A stretch of 64,000 nt of DNA from Bacteroidaceae bacterium (GTDB taxonomy: Bacteria; Bacteroidota; Bacteroidia; Bacteroidales; Bacteroidaceae): NCBI GenBank assembly GCA_017557005.1, contig JAFZFZ010000063.1, positions 1 to 64,000 of the forward strand, in the 5' to 3' direction. The notes under the pieces were generated by a model. That model was given only the letters and a program-made list of their open reading frames with translations, ran no database searches and was not told the origin of the DNA. Shown here piece by piece: positions 27,476 through 37,033 of the stretch (positions are counted from its first letter, which is position 1; each line of letters opens with the position of its first letter). A program made the position numbers and the translations under genes.

Positions 27476-29359
27476 ATGGCAGGAGTGGACTTGATTCATC
27501 TGCTGCCCGACTCGGTGGCAAATCAGATTGCAGCCGGTGAGGTGATTCAGCGCCCGGCTTCGGTGGTGAAGGAATTGGTGGAGAACTCTGTCGATGCCGG
27601 AGCTACCATTATACAGGTACGTCTGACCGATGCGGGGCGCACAAACATACAGGTGATTGACAATGGACAGGGTATGTCTGATACCGATGCCCGTATGTCG
27701 TTCGAACGTCATGCGACCTCGAAAATCACCAATCCCGATGACCTCTTTGCATTGCATACCTTTGGATTCCGTGGCGAGGCATTGGCCTCTATCGCTGCGG
27801 TGGCGCAGGTGGAGCTGCGCACTCGACGTGCCGAAGATGAATTGGGCACCGTGATTCATATTGCCGGCTCAAGAATAGAGTCGCAAGAGGTGGAGATGTG
27901 TCCCGTAGGTACGAACTTCCAGGTGAAGAACCTCTTCTTCAATGTGCCGGCCCGACGTAAGTTCTTGAAGTCTAATCAGACGGAGCTGAACAATGTGATG
28001 GCTGAGCTGGAGCGTGTGGCCTTGGTGCATCCGGAGATTGCTTTCATGCTCTATCATAATGAGGTGGAACTGCTTAATGTGCCCCAAGCAACAATGCGCC
28101 AGCGTATACAACATCTGTTTGGAAAGAAATTGGGACAGGAGTTGTTGTCTGTGGAGGTTGATACTACACTCGTGAAGGTGGAGGGCTGTGTGGGCGTTCC
28201 GGAGAGTGCACGCAAGAAGGGGGCTCATTGCTTCTTCTTCGTCAACGGACGTTATATGCGTCATCCCTATTTCCATAAGGCAGTGATGGAGGCATATGCT
28301 CATCTGATACCTTCGGGCGAACAGGTGCCTTATTTCTTGTACTTTACGGTAGAGCCCTCTCGTATCGATGTGAATATACATCCGACGAAGACGGAGATAA
28401 AATTTGAAGACGAACAGGCTATCTGGCAGATTCTGATGGCTTCGGTGCGTGAGGTGCTGGGACGTAGCAATATGGCGCCTTCGATCGATTTTGATGTGGC
28501 CGACTGTCCGGATATACCCGTGGCTTCGATGGGCTCGATGCCTTTGCCGCCCAAGCCTACGGTGGATGGAAGCTATAACCCATTCAAGCAGCAGGAGACT
28601 CCTACTTATCAGCGCCCCTCATTTAATTGGGAGGAATTGTATAGGGGAGTGGAGGGCTCTGCTGTAGGACGTGAAATACGCTTTGAGGATACAACGCCTA
28701 TGGATGACTTGTTGTGGGGCGAGATGCCAATCTGCAAGGAGTCATCCGTGGAGGAGAAAGAGGAGGATGTGTTGCTGGCTCCTGCACCGCAAGAGAAGAA
28801 CACAGATTACTATCAGTTTAAGGGACGCTATATCGTCACCTCGATGAAATCGGGGTTGATGATGGTCGACCAGCATAGAGCCCATGTGCGTGTGCTTTAT
28901 CAGCGTTATCTGACGCAACTGAGCGAGCATCATAGTGCGTCGCAGGGATTGCTTTTCCCCGAGATGTTGACCTTGCCCATGAAGCATGCAGTAATGATGG
29001 AGGGCTTGCTCGATGATTTCGCAAGCTTAGGATTTGACATCTCTAACATGGGAGGTGGCTCCTTTGCTATACAGGGTGTCCCGGTAGGTATTGAGGGACT
29101 TGATCCTGCGGCATTAGTTGAACACATCCTTGTTGATGCCATTGAGAAGGGCGATGTATTGAAGGAGGAAATTCATCGCACGATGGCTCTCACAATGGCA
29201 CGCTCGGCGGCTATTGTAGTCGGACAGGTGCTGACAGTGGGGGAGATGTCTAAACTGATCGATGAATTGTTTGCCTGCGAAATGCCTACATATACTCCCG
29301 ATGGCAAGAAGGTGTTTGTGATTGTAGATGAGGATGAAATCTTAAAATGGTTTAAGTAA
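27476..29359 (+). CDS. mutL: DNA mismatch repair protein MutL
   Basis: A 627-residue GHKL ATPase acting with MutS in mismatch repair. The ATPase motifs are complete: [26 protein letters not shown] and [11 protein letters not shown]. The C-terminal dimerisation domain begins near [11 protein letters not shown]. The endonuclease metal site of many bacterial MutL proteins, DQHA-x2-E-x4-E, reads [14 protein letters not shown] from Asp465 here and lacks both Glu. The C-terminal CPHGRP-type motif reads [13 protein letters not shown]. This MutL is therefore probably not a nicking endonuclease. It ends the envelope operon, with no functional tie to it. Confidence 0.96.
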   Translation: MAGVDLIHLLPDSVANQIAAGEVIQRPASVVKELVENSVDAGATIIQVRLTDAGRTNIQVIDNGQGMSDTDARMSFERHATSKITNPDDLFALHTFGFRGEALASIAAVAQVELRTRRAEDELGTVIHIAGSRIESQEVEMCPVGTNFQVKNLFFNVPARRKFLKSNQTELNNVMAELERVALVHPEIAFMLYHNEVELLNVPQATMRQRIQHLFGKKLGQELLSVEVDTTLVKVEGCVGVPESARKKGAHCFFFVNGRYMRHPYFHKAVMEAYAHLIPSGEQVPYFLYFTVEPSRIDVNIHPTKTEIKFEDEQAIWQILMASVREVLGRSNMAPSIDFDVADCPDIPVASMGSMPLPPKPTVDGSYNPFKQQETPTYQRPSFNWEELYRGVEGSAVGREIRFEDTTPMDDLLWGEMPICKESSVEEKEEDVLLAPAPQEKNTDYYQFKGRYIVTSMKSGLMMVDQHRAHVRVLYQRYLTQLSEHHSASQGLLFPEMLTLPMKHAVMMEGLLDDFASLGFDISNMGGGSFAIQGVPVGIEGLDPAALVEHILVDAIEKGDVLKEEIHRTMALTMARSAAIVVGQVLTVGEMSKLIDELFACEMPTYTPDGKKVFVIVDEDEILKWFK

Positions 29360-29427
29360 AAATGCTTATTGCACTTGACAAATAGTTGAGTGTGAGTGGA
29401 GTTTTGCTTTTTTTTCTAACATAAAAT

Positions 29428-29458
29428 ATTGTTGTATAAAATAATATATTTATATTTG
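29428..29458 (+). promoter_or_regulatory. Promoter of the first OmpA-family gene
   Basis: ATTG (29428-29431), 19 nt, TATATTTG (29451-29458). The start codon lies about 90 bases downstream, giving a long AT-rich leader, as often seen for abundant outer-membrane proteins. Confidence 0.6.
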
Positions 29459-29550
29459 CAACGATTAAGTGGAGGAGTGTATGCTTCACAATGTGAATAA
29501 GATGATTAAATTTTTATAATTATTATTCCTTAAACTAAAAAAGAAAAAGT

Positions 29551-30606
29551 ATGAAAAAGTTTTTGATGGCTTTGGTAGTTGCAGGAGTGTCTGTATGCGC
29601 AATGGCTCAGACTGAGGATTATCCTGTAAGAAAACACAGCGTTCAGACCAACAGCTTCTGGAGCAATTGGTTCATTTCTCTTGGTGGTGGCGTTCAGGTA
29701 TCGCCCGTTACTAACGAAGGCGTTGACATGTTCGACACATTGACTCCTAACTTTACCGTATCACTCGGTAAGTGGTTTACTCCTGGCTTGGGTCTTCGCT
29801 TGCAGAGCCACCTTCCTTCTTATAAGAACGAGGCTGGCGAGCAGTTGAATGGCTATGCTCTCTACGGTGAGACAATGTTCAACTTGACCAACATGTTCTG
29901 CGGCTACAAGCAGGATCGCGTTTACAACGCTATCCCTTATGTAGGTGCTGGTTATATGTGGGGCAACAAGGGTTGGACTCCCTGGACTGTAGGTTACTTG
30001 AGCACATTCCGTCTCTGCAACTCATTCTCTTTGGATCTTGAGCTTTTTGCTAAGCAATATGTAGAGAAGAACATTCAGGTTGGTGCTGCTCTCGGTTTGA
30101 CATGGAACATCGGTGGCCGTGGCTTCGACGCTTCTCCCGATATGGCTGCTCTTACAGCTATGCACGCTGCTCAGCTCGCTAGCTTGAACGAGGCACTTGC
30201 AGCAGAGCAGAACGAGAACAAGAACTTGAAGGAGCAGTTGGCTAAGAAGCCCAAAGAGGTTATCAAGGAGAAGGTTGTGAAGGAAGTACTTGCTGCTCCC
30301 CAGTCAGTATTCTTCGCATTCAACTCTTCTGCTATCGCTTCTAAGAAGGAAATCCTTAACCTCGAGTCTTTGGCTAACATGGCTAAGAACAACGGTGCTA
30401 AGCTGAAGGTTACAGGTTATGCTGATAGCGCTACTGGTGCTGCAGCTTACAACCAGCAGCTCTCTGAGCGTCGTGCTAAGGCCGTTGCTAAGGAGTTGGT
30501 TAAGTTGGGTGTAGCTGAGGAAAACATCGTAGTTGAAGGTAAGGGTGGCGTAGCTGAGGTTAAGCCCGCTTCTTACAACCGTCGTGTTATCATCGAGGCT
30601 CTCTAA
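29551..30606 (+). CDS. OmpA-family outer-membrane protein, paralogue 1
   Basis: A 351-residue major-porin-like protein. It has signal peptide MKKFLMALVVAGVSVCAMAQ, an eight-strand barrel to about residue 195 opening with VQTNSFWSNWFISLGGG, and a coiled linker (AALTAMHAAQLASLNEALAAEQNENKNLKEQL). The C-terminal OmpA peptidoglycan-binding domain has GYADSATGAAAYNQQLSERRA (binding Asp and Arg present). It anchors the outer membrane to the wall. Codon use is biased toward a narrow set, consistent with high expression. A close paralogue follows after 185 bp with its own leader. Confidence 0.93.
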   Translation: MKKFLMALVVAGVSVCAMAQTEDYPVRKHSVQTNSFWSNWFISLGGGVQVSPVTNEGVDMFDTLTPNFTVSLGKWFTPGLGLRLQSHLPSYKNEAGEQLNGYALYGETMFNLTNMFCGYKQDRVYNAIPYVGAGYMWGNKGWTPWTVGYLSTFRLCNSFSLDLELFAKQYVEKNIQVGAALGLTWNIGGRGFDASPDMAALTAMHAAQLASLNEALAAEQNENKNLKEQLAKKPKEVIKEKVVKEVLAAPQSVFFAFNSSAIASKKEILNLESLANMAKNNGAKLKVTGYADSATGAAAYNQQLSERRAKAVAKELVKLGVAEENIVVEGKGGVAEVKPASYNRRVIIEAL

Positions 30607-30628
30607 TAAGAGACTTCCAGACAGTATA

Positions 30629-30660
30629 GGGGGACTTGCATTGCAGGTCCCCTTTTTTAT
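30629..30660 (+). terminator. Terminator after OmpA paralogue 1
   Basis: GGGGAC...GTCCCC arms around TTGCATTGCAG are followed by six T, 22 bases after the stop codon. Confidence 0.8.
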
Positions 30661-30791
30661 GCTTGTTACCGATTAAGTCTTTGGTTATGGATTCTTGTGC
30701 TAATATTTACCGCTTGAAAACAAATCATACGTTCTTGTGTTATTCCTATACATGAGACTTTTTTGTAAACATAACTTAAAGATTTAACTGT

Positions 30792-31913
30792 ATGAAAAAA
30801 GTAATTAGTATGATGGCAGCTACTGCCTTGTTCTCAGTGTCTGTAGCTCATGCTCAAACGACTGAGGTTGTAGAAATAGCCGAGGTTCCCGTATCGAAGT
30901 ATAGTGTGCAGACAAATAGCTTCTGGGATAATTGGTTCGTTTCGCTCAACGCTGGAGCACAGTTCTCTTACCTCACCCCGGAAGGAAAACAGGAGTTTAA
31001 GGATCGTATCACCTTCTCAGGATTGGCCTATGTAGGTAAATGGTTTACACCAGGTATGGGTATGCGTCTGGCATATAACGGATATCAGTTCCAAGGCTAT
31101 AGTGATAAGGAGGATTATGGAAATCTCCATCTTGATGCGATGATGAATGTGACCAACATGGTGATGGGATACAATTCGGAACGCTTGTACAACATGATTC
31201 CTTACATCGGTATGGGTGGTGTGAGGGTGTTTGATCAAAACACGTATGCCTTTGGATTTAATGCAGGTCTTTTGAATACATTCCGCTTGAACGATTCGTG
31301 GAGGGTGAATGTGGAGTTGGGCGCATTGCTGGCCGACAGGGATATGGACGGTGTTTCGGGTGACAAACGAGGCTTTGATGATCTGTTTTCGCTCACTGCC
31401 GGTATTACGTATAATATAGGTGGAGATACTTGGAATAATACTCCTGATATTAGCTCACTGGTTATGATGAATGCAGCAGAGATTGCAGCCCTCAATGATG
31501 CGTTGATGCAAGAACAGGCTGTCAACCGTAACCTCCGAAATCAGTTGGCGCAGAAGCCTCGTGAGGTGGTGAAGGAAAAGGTGGTCAATGATTGCATGAC
31601 GGCTCCTCAGTCGGTATTCTTTGCGCTGAACTCTTCAAAGTTGGCTTCAAAAAAGGAACTGGTCAATCTGAAAGCTGTAGCCGATATGGCTAAGCAGAAT
31701 AATGCGAAGTTGCATATCGTGGGCTATGCTGATAGCGCTACCGGTAATGCTGCCTATAATCAGAAACTTTCTTTGAACCGCGCACAGGCTGTAGCTGATG
31801 AGCTGGTGAAGATGGGCGTTGATAAGAACAATCTTGTGATTGAAGGTAAGGGCGGAGTGGCTACTCTTGATCCTGCATCATTCAACAGACGCGTCATCAT
31901 CGAGGCAATGTAA
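30792..31913 (+). CDS. OmpA-family outer-membrane protein, paralogue 2
   Basis: A 373-residue relative of the preceding gene with the same plan: a signal peptide (MKKVISMMAATALFSVSVAHAQ), a barrel beginning SVQTNSFWDNWFVSLNAGAQF, a coiled linker (NDALMQEQAVNRNLRNQLAQK), and an OmpA domain with GYADSATGNAAYNQKLSLNRA. The OmpA domains of the two are very similar (VFFALNSSKLASKKE against VFFAFNSSAIASKKE), while the barrels differ more. That suggests a tandem duplication with diversified surface loops. The codon bias is weaker than in copy 1, so it may be expressed less. Confidence 0.92.
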   Translation: MKKVISMMAATALFSVSVAHAQTTEVVEIAEVPVSKYSVQTNSFWDNWFVSLNAGAQFSYLTPEGKQEFKDRITFSGLAYVGKWFTPGMGMRLAYNGYQFQGYSDKEDYGNLHLDAMMNVTNMVMGYNSERLYNMIPYIGMGGVRVFDQNTYAFGFNAGLLNTFRLNDSWRVNVELGALLADRDMDGVSGDKRGFDDLFSLTAGITYNIGGDTWNNTPDISSLVMMNAAEIAALNDALMQEQAVNRNLRNQLAQKPREVVKEKVVNDCMTAPQSVFFALNSSKLASKKELVNLKAVADMAKQNNAKLHIVGYADSATGNAAYNQKLSLNRAQAVADELVKMGVDKNNLVIEGKGGVATLDPASFNRRVIIEAM

Positions 31914-31952
31914 CGTATGCATAGGTATTTTAAGTAGTATCTTTGCAATATT

Positions 31953-31978
31953 GGGGAGAGCTTCTGCTCTCCCTTTTA
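31953..31978 (+). terminator. Terminator after OmpA paralogue 2
   Basis: GGGAGAGC and GCTCTCCC pair around TTCT and run into TTTT, 40 bases beyond the stop codon. Confidence 0.8.
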
Positions 31979-32074
31979 TTTGCTATATTTTCCTCAAATT
32001 ATCCCATAAAATCGGGCAAATGGGGGTAGGATGAAGAAAAAACACATAAAAATGAAAAATATTTGTCGAAAAGT

Positions 32075-32105
32075 TTTGTTATTAATTTAAAAAGCTATAC
32101 CTTTG
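32075..32105 (+). promoter_or_regulatory. Promoter of the tRNA-Val pair
   Basis: TTTG (32075-32078), 19 nt, TACCTTTG (32098-32105), 29 bases before the first tRNA. Confidence 0.75.
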
Positions 32106-32134
32106 CACCGCTTTTGAGAACAACGAAGGCTTTC

Positions 32135-32209
32135 GGGCGTTTAGCTCAGCTGGTTCAGAGCATCTGCCTTACAAGCAGAGGGTCGGCGGTTCGAATCCGT
32201 CAACGCCCA
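32135..32209 (+). tRNA. tRNA-Val (anticodon UAC), copy 1
   Basis: A cloverleaf can be drawn: acceptor GGGCGTT/AACGCCC plus A, D-arm with AGCTCAGCTGGTT, anticodon stem CTGC/GCAG with loop CTTACAA (anticodon TAC at 32170-32172), and T-arm GGTTCGAATCC. CCA is not encoded. The sequence is identical to copy 2. Confidence 0.96.
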
Positions 32210-32256
32210 CAAAAAACTTGAAGCCTTCACTCCTAAGCAATCGATCTTATCCTTTC

Positions 32257-32331
32257 GGGCGTTTAGCTCAGCTGGTTCAGAGCATCTGCCTTACAAGCAG
32301 AGGGTCGGCGGTTCGAATCCGTCAACGCCCA
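32257..32331 (+). tRNA. tRNA-Val (anticodon UAC), copy 2
   Basis: Identical in sequence to copy 1 and 47 bases downstream; anticodon TAC at 32292-32294. The spacer AAGCCTTCACTCC resembles nothing else. Both copies are likely processed from one transcript ending at the following hairpin. Confidence 0.96.
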
Positions 32332-32340
32332 CAAAAAATG

Positions 32341-32368
32341 AAGAGACCTAATGAGGTCTCTTTTTTTA
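32341..32368 (+). terminator. Terminator after the tRNA pair
   Basis: AGAGACC and GGTCTCT pair around a 6-nt loop and run into seven T. Confidence 0.85.
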
Positions 32369-32454
32369 TTTATCTATATCACATAAATCTATCGTGGTAA
32401 AAATAAGAGAGGTTGGCAAAAGCCAACCTCTCCTTGTATAAGAACGAGCATCTT

Positions 32455-32784
32455 TTAATCTACCTGTCCAAGGCTATTGCCATATTCCATCTCTGCTTGT
32501 ACTACAAGTTCGATGTCTTCGGGCAGCCACTCTCCAACCTTGTCTTTCTTGGCCTCCTTGACAATGTAGCTTACAATCTTTTCAGTGTCAATTTCTACAT
32601 AACCTTCTTCGTCGGGTTTAGCATCAAGCAAACCGCTGCTGAAGTAGAAGTCGGCGATAACGTCGAGGATGTAGTAAAGGTCGTCGTCAGTGAACTTCTC
32701 TTTGAGTTCCTGGGGTAAATAGTTGCGGATAAACTCGACAGTCTTTTCGTCATCGAGGTCGTCCATGAGGAATTCGTCGTTCAT
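32455..32784 (-). CDS. Small acidic protein of unknown function
   Basis: A 109-residue strongly acidic cytosolic protein (MNDEFLMDDLDDEKTVEFIRNYLPQELKEKF...), without signal peptide or membrane segment and with mostly helical propensity. I recognise it only as a kind of small conserved protein found beside trxA in this lineage, without a name. It starts 31 bases after the trxA stop on the same strand, so the two are probably cotranscribed. Confidence 0.75.
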   Translation of the reverse strand: MNDEFLMDDLDDEKTVEFIRNYLPQELKEKFTDDDLYYILDVIADFYFSSGLLDAKPDEEGYVEIDTEKIVSYIVKEAKKDKVGEWLPEDIELVVQAEMEYGNSLGQVD

Positions 32785-32814
32785 GATTCTAAATGTTATT
32801 GGTTTGGGAACTTT

Positions 32815-33129
32815 TTAGAGCAGAGCCTCGATCTTTTCGGCAAATGCTGCCTTAGTAGCTGCACCTACAGTCTTGTCTACAACTTCTCCGTTCTTGAGGA
32901 AGATAACGGTGGGGATGTTGCGTACGCCAAACTTTGATGTAAGCTCGTCGTTGTCATCTACGTCGCACTTGCCAATGATAACACGGCCTTCATATTCTTC
33001 TGCGAGCGCTTCGATATCGGGAGCAATCTTCTTGCAAGGGCCGCACCATGTGGCCCAAAAGTCTACTACTACGGGCTTGCCCTCTGCGAGCAGCGCCTCA
33101 AAATTGCTGTCTGTGATTTGTACTGCCAT
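32815..33129 (-). CDS. trxA: Thioredoxin
   Basis: A 104-residue cytosolic disulfide reductase with the classical active site WCGPC (Cys29 and Cys32) inside VVVDFWATWCGPCKK, a cis-proline segment RNIPTVIFLKNGEVVDKTVG, and full thioredoxin-fold length. It donates electrons to reductases such as ribonucleotide reductase. Its promoter overlaps the end of dnaE. Confidence 0.97.
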   Translation of the reverse strand: MAVQITDSNFEALLAEGKPVVVDFWATWCGPCKKIAPDIEALAEEYEGRVIIGKCDVDDNDELTSKFGVRNIPTVIFLKNGEVVDKTVGAATKAAFAEKIEALL

Positions 33130-33178
33130 AGTCTTTTAGTTTTAAGTATTTTCTTTCTATTATGTTTCTTTGTTGTTG

Positions 33179-33186
33179 CAAAGATA
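33179..33186 (-). promoter_or_regulatory. -7 box before trxA
   Basis: Minus-strand TATCTTTG, immediately after the dnaE stop codon and 50 bases before the trxA start. No matching -33 element is evident. Confidence 0.55.
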
Positions 33187-36100
33187 CTATTTATTTATTT
33201 TGTACTCTAATCCGTCGTGACTTTTTATGTAATTTATCAAATCTTTTTGTATCGACACTTTCATGCTCTTTGATTTCAGTTCGGCATTCAGTGTACCTTC
33301 CGCATCCTTAATGTTGAAATAGAGGTCTGCCTTGCCCGGATGGCTACGCAAGAGTGTTGCGAGTTCGTTGATGACCTCATCGTTCAACGCATCCAGATCA
33401 ATCTCAATAGTGATGCTCTCTATCAAGGTGTCCTTGACGTCGGGGAGCAGTTCAATGGTACCTACCTTTAGTTCAAAGGAGTCTTGTCCATATTTGCGAG
33501 GAGCTATGCGCCCCTTTATATAAAGGAAGTAGTTTTCTTTCATGAAGTTGTTCCATCGCATCCAATCGTCGCCGAATAGGGCTATCTCATAGGTGCCAGT
33601 GAAGTCTTCAATCTTGGTGATACCGAATGGCTTGTTTGTTTTGGTGAATCCGGTGCGTATGCTGGTGACCACTCCGCCAATGGAGATGTCTCTCTCTTCT
33701 CGCTTGTTGAGAATGTCGGGCATATCTATCATGTGCGCCGAGCATACGTCTTCGAGGATGATGCGGTACTCGTCGAGTGGATGTGCCGAGAGGTAGATGC
33801 CTACAAGGTCGCGCTCCTTGTTGAGGCGCTCGATGGTGGACCATACGGGTACCTCTTCCGGAACTTTGGGCTGCGCGATGGTTTCTGACATACTATCCAT
33901 GCCGAAGAGCGAATTCATTGCTGAATTACGCTCGGTCTGCACGCGAGCTCCGTAGCGGATGAGGATATCAAGGAATCCCTCCTTCTTGGCTGTTTCGGCA
34001 AAATATTCTTCGCGCTTAAGCTCCGGGAAGCAATCGAATGCTCCTGAGAGTGCCAAGCATTCAAGGTTCTTGCGGTTACATGCCTGCAGGTTGACGCGCT
34101 CAACGAAATCGTAAATACTCTTGTAGGGACCATTCTCCTCGCGCTCTTTAATGATGCTTTCTACGGCACCTTCTCCTACACCCTTCACGCCGCCAAGTCC
34201 GAAGCGGATATCGCCTTTGGCGTTAACAGAGAATTTAAGATAACTCTCGTTCACGTCCGGACCAAGTACGTTGATGCCCATCGCCTTACATTCGTCCATG
34301 AGCTTGGTGATTTCGTCGATGCGCGAGAGGTTACGCGAAAGGTTGGCAGCCATGTATTGTGGCGGGTAGTTGGCCTTGAGGTAGGCGGTCTGATAGGCTA
34401 CCCATGAGTAACAGGTGGCATGGCTCTTGTTGAAGGCATATGATGCAAACTTCTCCCAGTCGCCCCAGATCTTATCCAGAATCTTGGGGTCGTGTCCATT
34501 CTTCTTTCCGCCTTCGATAAACTTAGGCTTCATCTTGTCTACGATGTCCTTTTTCTTCTTACCCATCGCCTTACGCAGAGCGTCAGACTCACCGCGGGTA
34601 AAGTCGGCCAACTGGCGTGAGAGCAACATCACCTGCTCCTGGTATACGGTAATGCCGTAAGTGTCTTTCAAGTACTTCTCCATGCAGGCGATATCGTACT
34701 CAATAGGCTTGCGGCCATGCTTACGGGCAATAAAGTCGGGGATATAGTCCATCGGGCCCGGACGATAAAGGGCGTTCATGGCGATGAGGTCCTCGAAGGT
34801 AGAGGGTTGCAATTCGCGCAAGTATTTCTGCATGCCGGGCGATTCAAACTGGAAGGTACCGATGGTCTTTCCCTCGCAGTAGAGCTGGTATGTCTTGGGG
34901 TCCTCGATTGAGATGGTGTCAATATCAATTTCGATGCCCAGGCTCTGCTTTACATTGGCTACAGCCTCCTTGATGATGGAGAGCGTCTTCAGACCGAGGA
35001 AGTCCATCTTGATAAGACCTGTATCCTCAATCACGCTACCTTCATATTGTGTAACCAGCAACTTTTCGCCAGTCTCCTTGTCGTCGGCTGTGCTCACGGG
35101 TACCCAATCGGTAATCGGGTCGCGACAGATAATGGTACCGCAAGCGTGTACACCTGTACCGCGTACGTTGCCCTCAAGCATCTTGGCATATTTGATGGTG
35201 TCGCGCAATACGGGGTCGGGCGACGTTTCGGCCTCCTGTAGCTCGGGAATGGCTTCGATGGCGTTTGTTAGGTTTAGTTTCTTGTCGGGAAGCTTGTCTG
35301 GGATAAGCTTACAAAGGTAGTTGGCGCGGTCGAGCGGAAGTTTCTGAACGCGCGCTACATCCTTCAATGCCATCTTTGTAGCCATCGTGCCATAGGTGAT
35401 GATATGGGCTACCTTCTCGGCGCCGTATTTTTCGGTCACCCAGCGTAGCACCTCACCGCGGCCATCGTCGTCGAAGTCCACGTCGATATCGGGGAGTGAG
35501 ATACGGTCGGGGTTGAGGAAACGCTCAAACAGCAAATCGTATTTGATGGGGTCGATGCGTGTAATCTCCAAGCAGTAGGCGACGGCCGAACCAGCAGCTG
35601 ATCCGCGGCCCGGACCTACCGATACACCCAGCAGGTTACGTGCGGCCCAGATGAAGTCTTGCACGATGAGGAAGTAGCCAGGGAAACCCATCGTCTTCAT
35701 GATGTGCAGCTCAAAGATGAGGCGCTCCTCCACCTCGGGTGTCATGTCGGGGTAGTACTTCTTGGCGCCATCCATCGTCAGTTTCTTCAGATAGTCGGCC
35801 TCCAGTTTGATGCGATATAGTTTGTTGTAGCCACCCAATTTCTCAATCTTGGCCTCAGCATCGGCCTGGCTCAGTACCACGTTGCCCTTTTCATCGCGTG
35901 TGAATTCGTTGAAGAGGTCCTCCTCGGTGTACTTGGCTCGGTAGCTCTCTTCAGTTCCGAAATCTTCGGGAATCTCGAAGTTGGGCATGATGGGCGGATT
36001 GTCGATGGAGTAGAACTCTACTTGGTCGCAAATCTTCACCGTATTGGCCAATGCTTCGGGGACGTGGCCGAAGATCTCGTTCATCTCGGCAGTTGTCTTC

Positions 36101-36993
36101 ATCCACTCTTGCTTCGAGTAAAGCATGCGCTGTGGGTCGTCCAGGTCCTTACCCGTCGAGAGACAGATGAGGCGGTCGTGAGCCTCGGCGTGTTCTTCGT
36201 TTACAAAGTGTACGTCGTTCGTGCATACCAATCCTACACCGAACTTCTTGCTATATTCGATGAGCTTCTCATTTACCTTCAGCTGCATCTCGTAGGCCTC
36301 GTGGTTGGCACGGGGCACGGTGGCTTTGTGTAGCTGGAGCTCCAGGTAATAATCTTCTCCAAAGGTGCTCTTATACCATTGTATAGCCTCCTCAGCTTCG
36401 CTCAGCGTGTCGCGTGTGATTTTTCGAGGCACTTCACCTCCAAGGCAGGCAGAGCACACGATGAGTCCCTCCTTGTACTTCTCTAATTCAACGCGGTCGG
36501 TACGAGGACGGTTGTAGAAACCTTCGGTCCATGCCTTTGATACGAGCTTGATGAGGTTGTGGTATCCTTTTTCGTTCTTGGCCAATACTACCAGGTGATA
36601 GTTTGCACTGTCGGGCTTACCCTCTTTTAGGTGCAAGCGGCGAGGGGCTACGTACATCTCGCATCCGATGATGGGCTTAAATCGTTTGTTCTCCAGCTCC
36701 TTGACTTTCGCTTTGCATTCTGCGATAGTGGTTGCGGGGTCTTCGCATTCCTCCTTGCCGCTCTCAAGGGCCTTGATGCGCTTCTTCAAGTCCTTGATTT
36801 CGCCATTGATGCCTCCATTTTTTTTGTTTACATAGTTGGTAAACTCTTTTATACCCATCATGTTGCCATGATCTGTCACGGCAATTCCGCGCATGCCATC
36901 GGCAATGGCCTTGTCTACCAACTTGGGAACGCTGGCCTGTCCGTCAAGTATCGAATATTGTGTATGTACGTGTAGATGTACGAAATCCTGCAT
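33187..36993 (-). CDS. dnaE: DNA polymerase III subunit alpha
   Basis: The replicative polymerase, 1268 residues. The N-terminal PHP domain shows FVHLHVHTQYSILDG and VTDHGNMMG. The polymerase core has VGPGRGSAAGS and the catalytic acidic motif PDIDVDFDDDGR (Asp502, Asp504, Asp506). The helix-hairpin-helix part follows, then an OB fold near the C-terminus (ISIGGVVTSIRTGFTKTNKPFGITKIEDF). This is the DnaE1 type, somewhat longer than the E. coli protein because of insertions in the N-terminal region. It lies between the fucosidase and trxA genes on the minus strand, with ordinary spacing. Confidence 0.97.
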   Translation of the reverse strand: MQDFVHLHVHTQYSILDGQASVPKLVDKAIADGMRGIAVTDHGNMMGIKEFTNYVNKKNGGINGEIKDLKKRIKALESGKEECEDPATTIAECKAKVKELENKRFKPIIGCEMYVAPRRLHLKEGKPDSANYHLVVLAKNEKGYHNLIKLVSKAWTEGFYNRPRTDRVELEKYKEGLIVCSACLGGEVPRKITRDTLSEAEEAIQWYKSTFGEDYYLELQLHKATVPRANHEAYEMQLKVNEKLIEYSKKFGVGLVCTNDVHFVNEEHAEAHDRLICLSTGKDLDDPQRMLYSKQEWMKTTAEMNEIFGHVPEALANTVKICDQVEFYSIDNPPIMPNFEIPEDFGTEESYRAKYTEEDLFNEFTRDEKGNVVLSQADAEAKIEKLGGYNKLYRIKLEADYLKKLTMDGAKKYYPDMTPEVEERLIFELHIMKTMGFPGYFLIVQDFIWAARNLLGVSVGPGRGSAAGSAVAYCLEITRIDPIKYDLLFERFLNPDRISLPDIDVDFDDDGRGEVLRWVTEKYGAEKVAHIITYGTMATKMALKDVARVQKLPLDRANYLCKLIPDKLPDKKLNLTNAIEAIPELQEAETSPDPVLRDTIKYAKMLEGNVRGTGVHACGTIICRDPITDWVPVSTADDKETGEKLLVTQYEGSVIEDTGLIKMDFLGLKTLSIIKEAVANVKQSLGIEIDIDTISIEDPKTYQLYCEGKTIGTFQFESPGMQKYLRELQPSTFEDLIAMNALYRPGPMDYIPDFIARKHGRKPIEYDIACMEKYLKDTYGITVYQEQVMLLSRQLADFTRGESDALRKAMGKKKKDIVDKMKPKFIEGGKKNGHDPKILDKIWGDWEKFASYAFNKSHATCYSWVAYQTAYLKANYPPQYMAANLSRNLSRIDEITKLMDECKAMGINVLGPDVNESYLKFSVNAKGDIRFGLGGVKGVGEGAVESIIKEREENGPYKSIYDFVERVNLQACNRKNLECLALSGAFDCFPELKREEYFAETAKKEGFLDILIRYGARVQTERNSAMNSLFGMDSMSETIAQPKVPEEVPVWSTIERLNKERDLVGIYLSAHPLDEYRIILEDVCSAHMIDMPDILNKREERDISIGGVVTSIRTGFTKTNKPFGITKIEDFTGTYEIALFGDDWMRWNNFMKENYFLYIKGRIAPRKYGQDSFELKVGTIELLPDVKDTLIESITIEIDLDALNDEVINELATLLRSHPGKADLYFNIKDAEGTLNAELKSKSMKVSIQKDLINYIKSHDGLEYKINK

Positions 36994-37033
36994 AGTTCAG
37001 TCTCTTACTTTTGTCGTGATTTGCTTGTTCTTC

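Noticed and set aside
32135-32331. tRNA-derived attachment site for an integrated element
   Set aside because: Two complete identical tRNA genes sit side by side with a shared promoter and terminator; there is no integrase and no truncated tRNA copy nearby.
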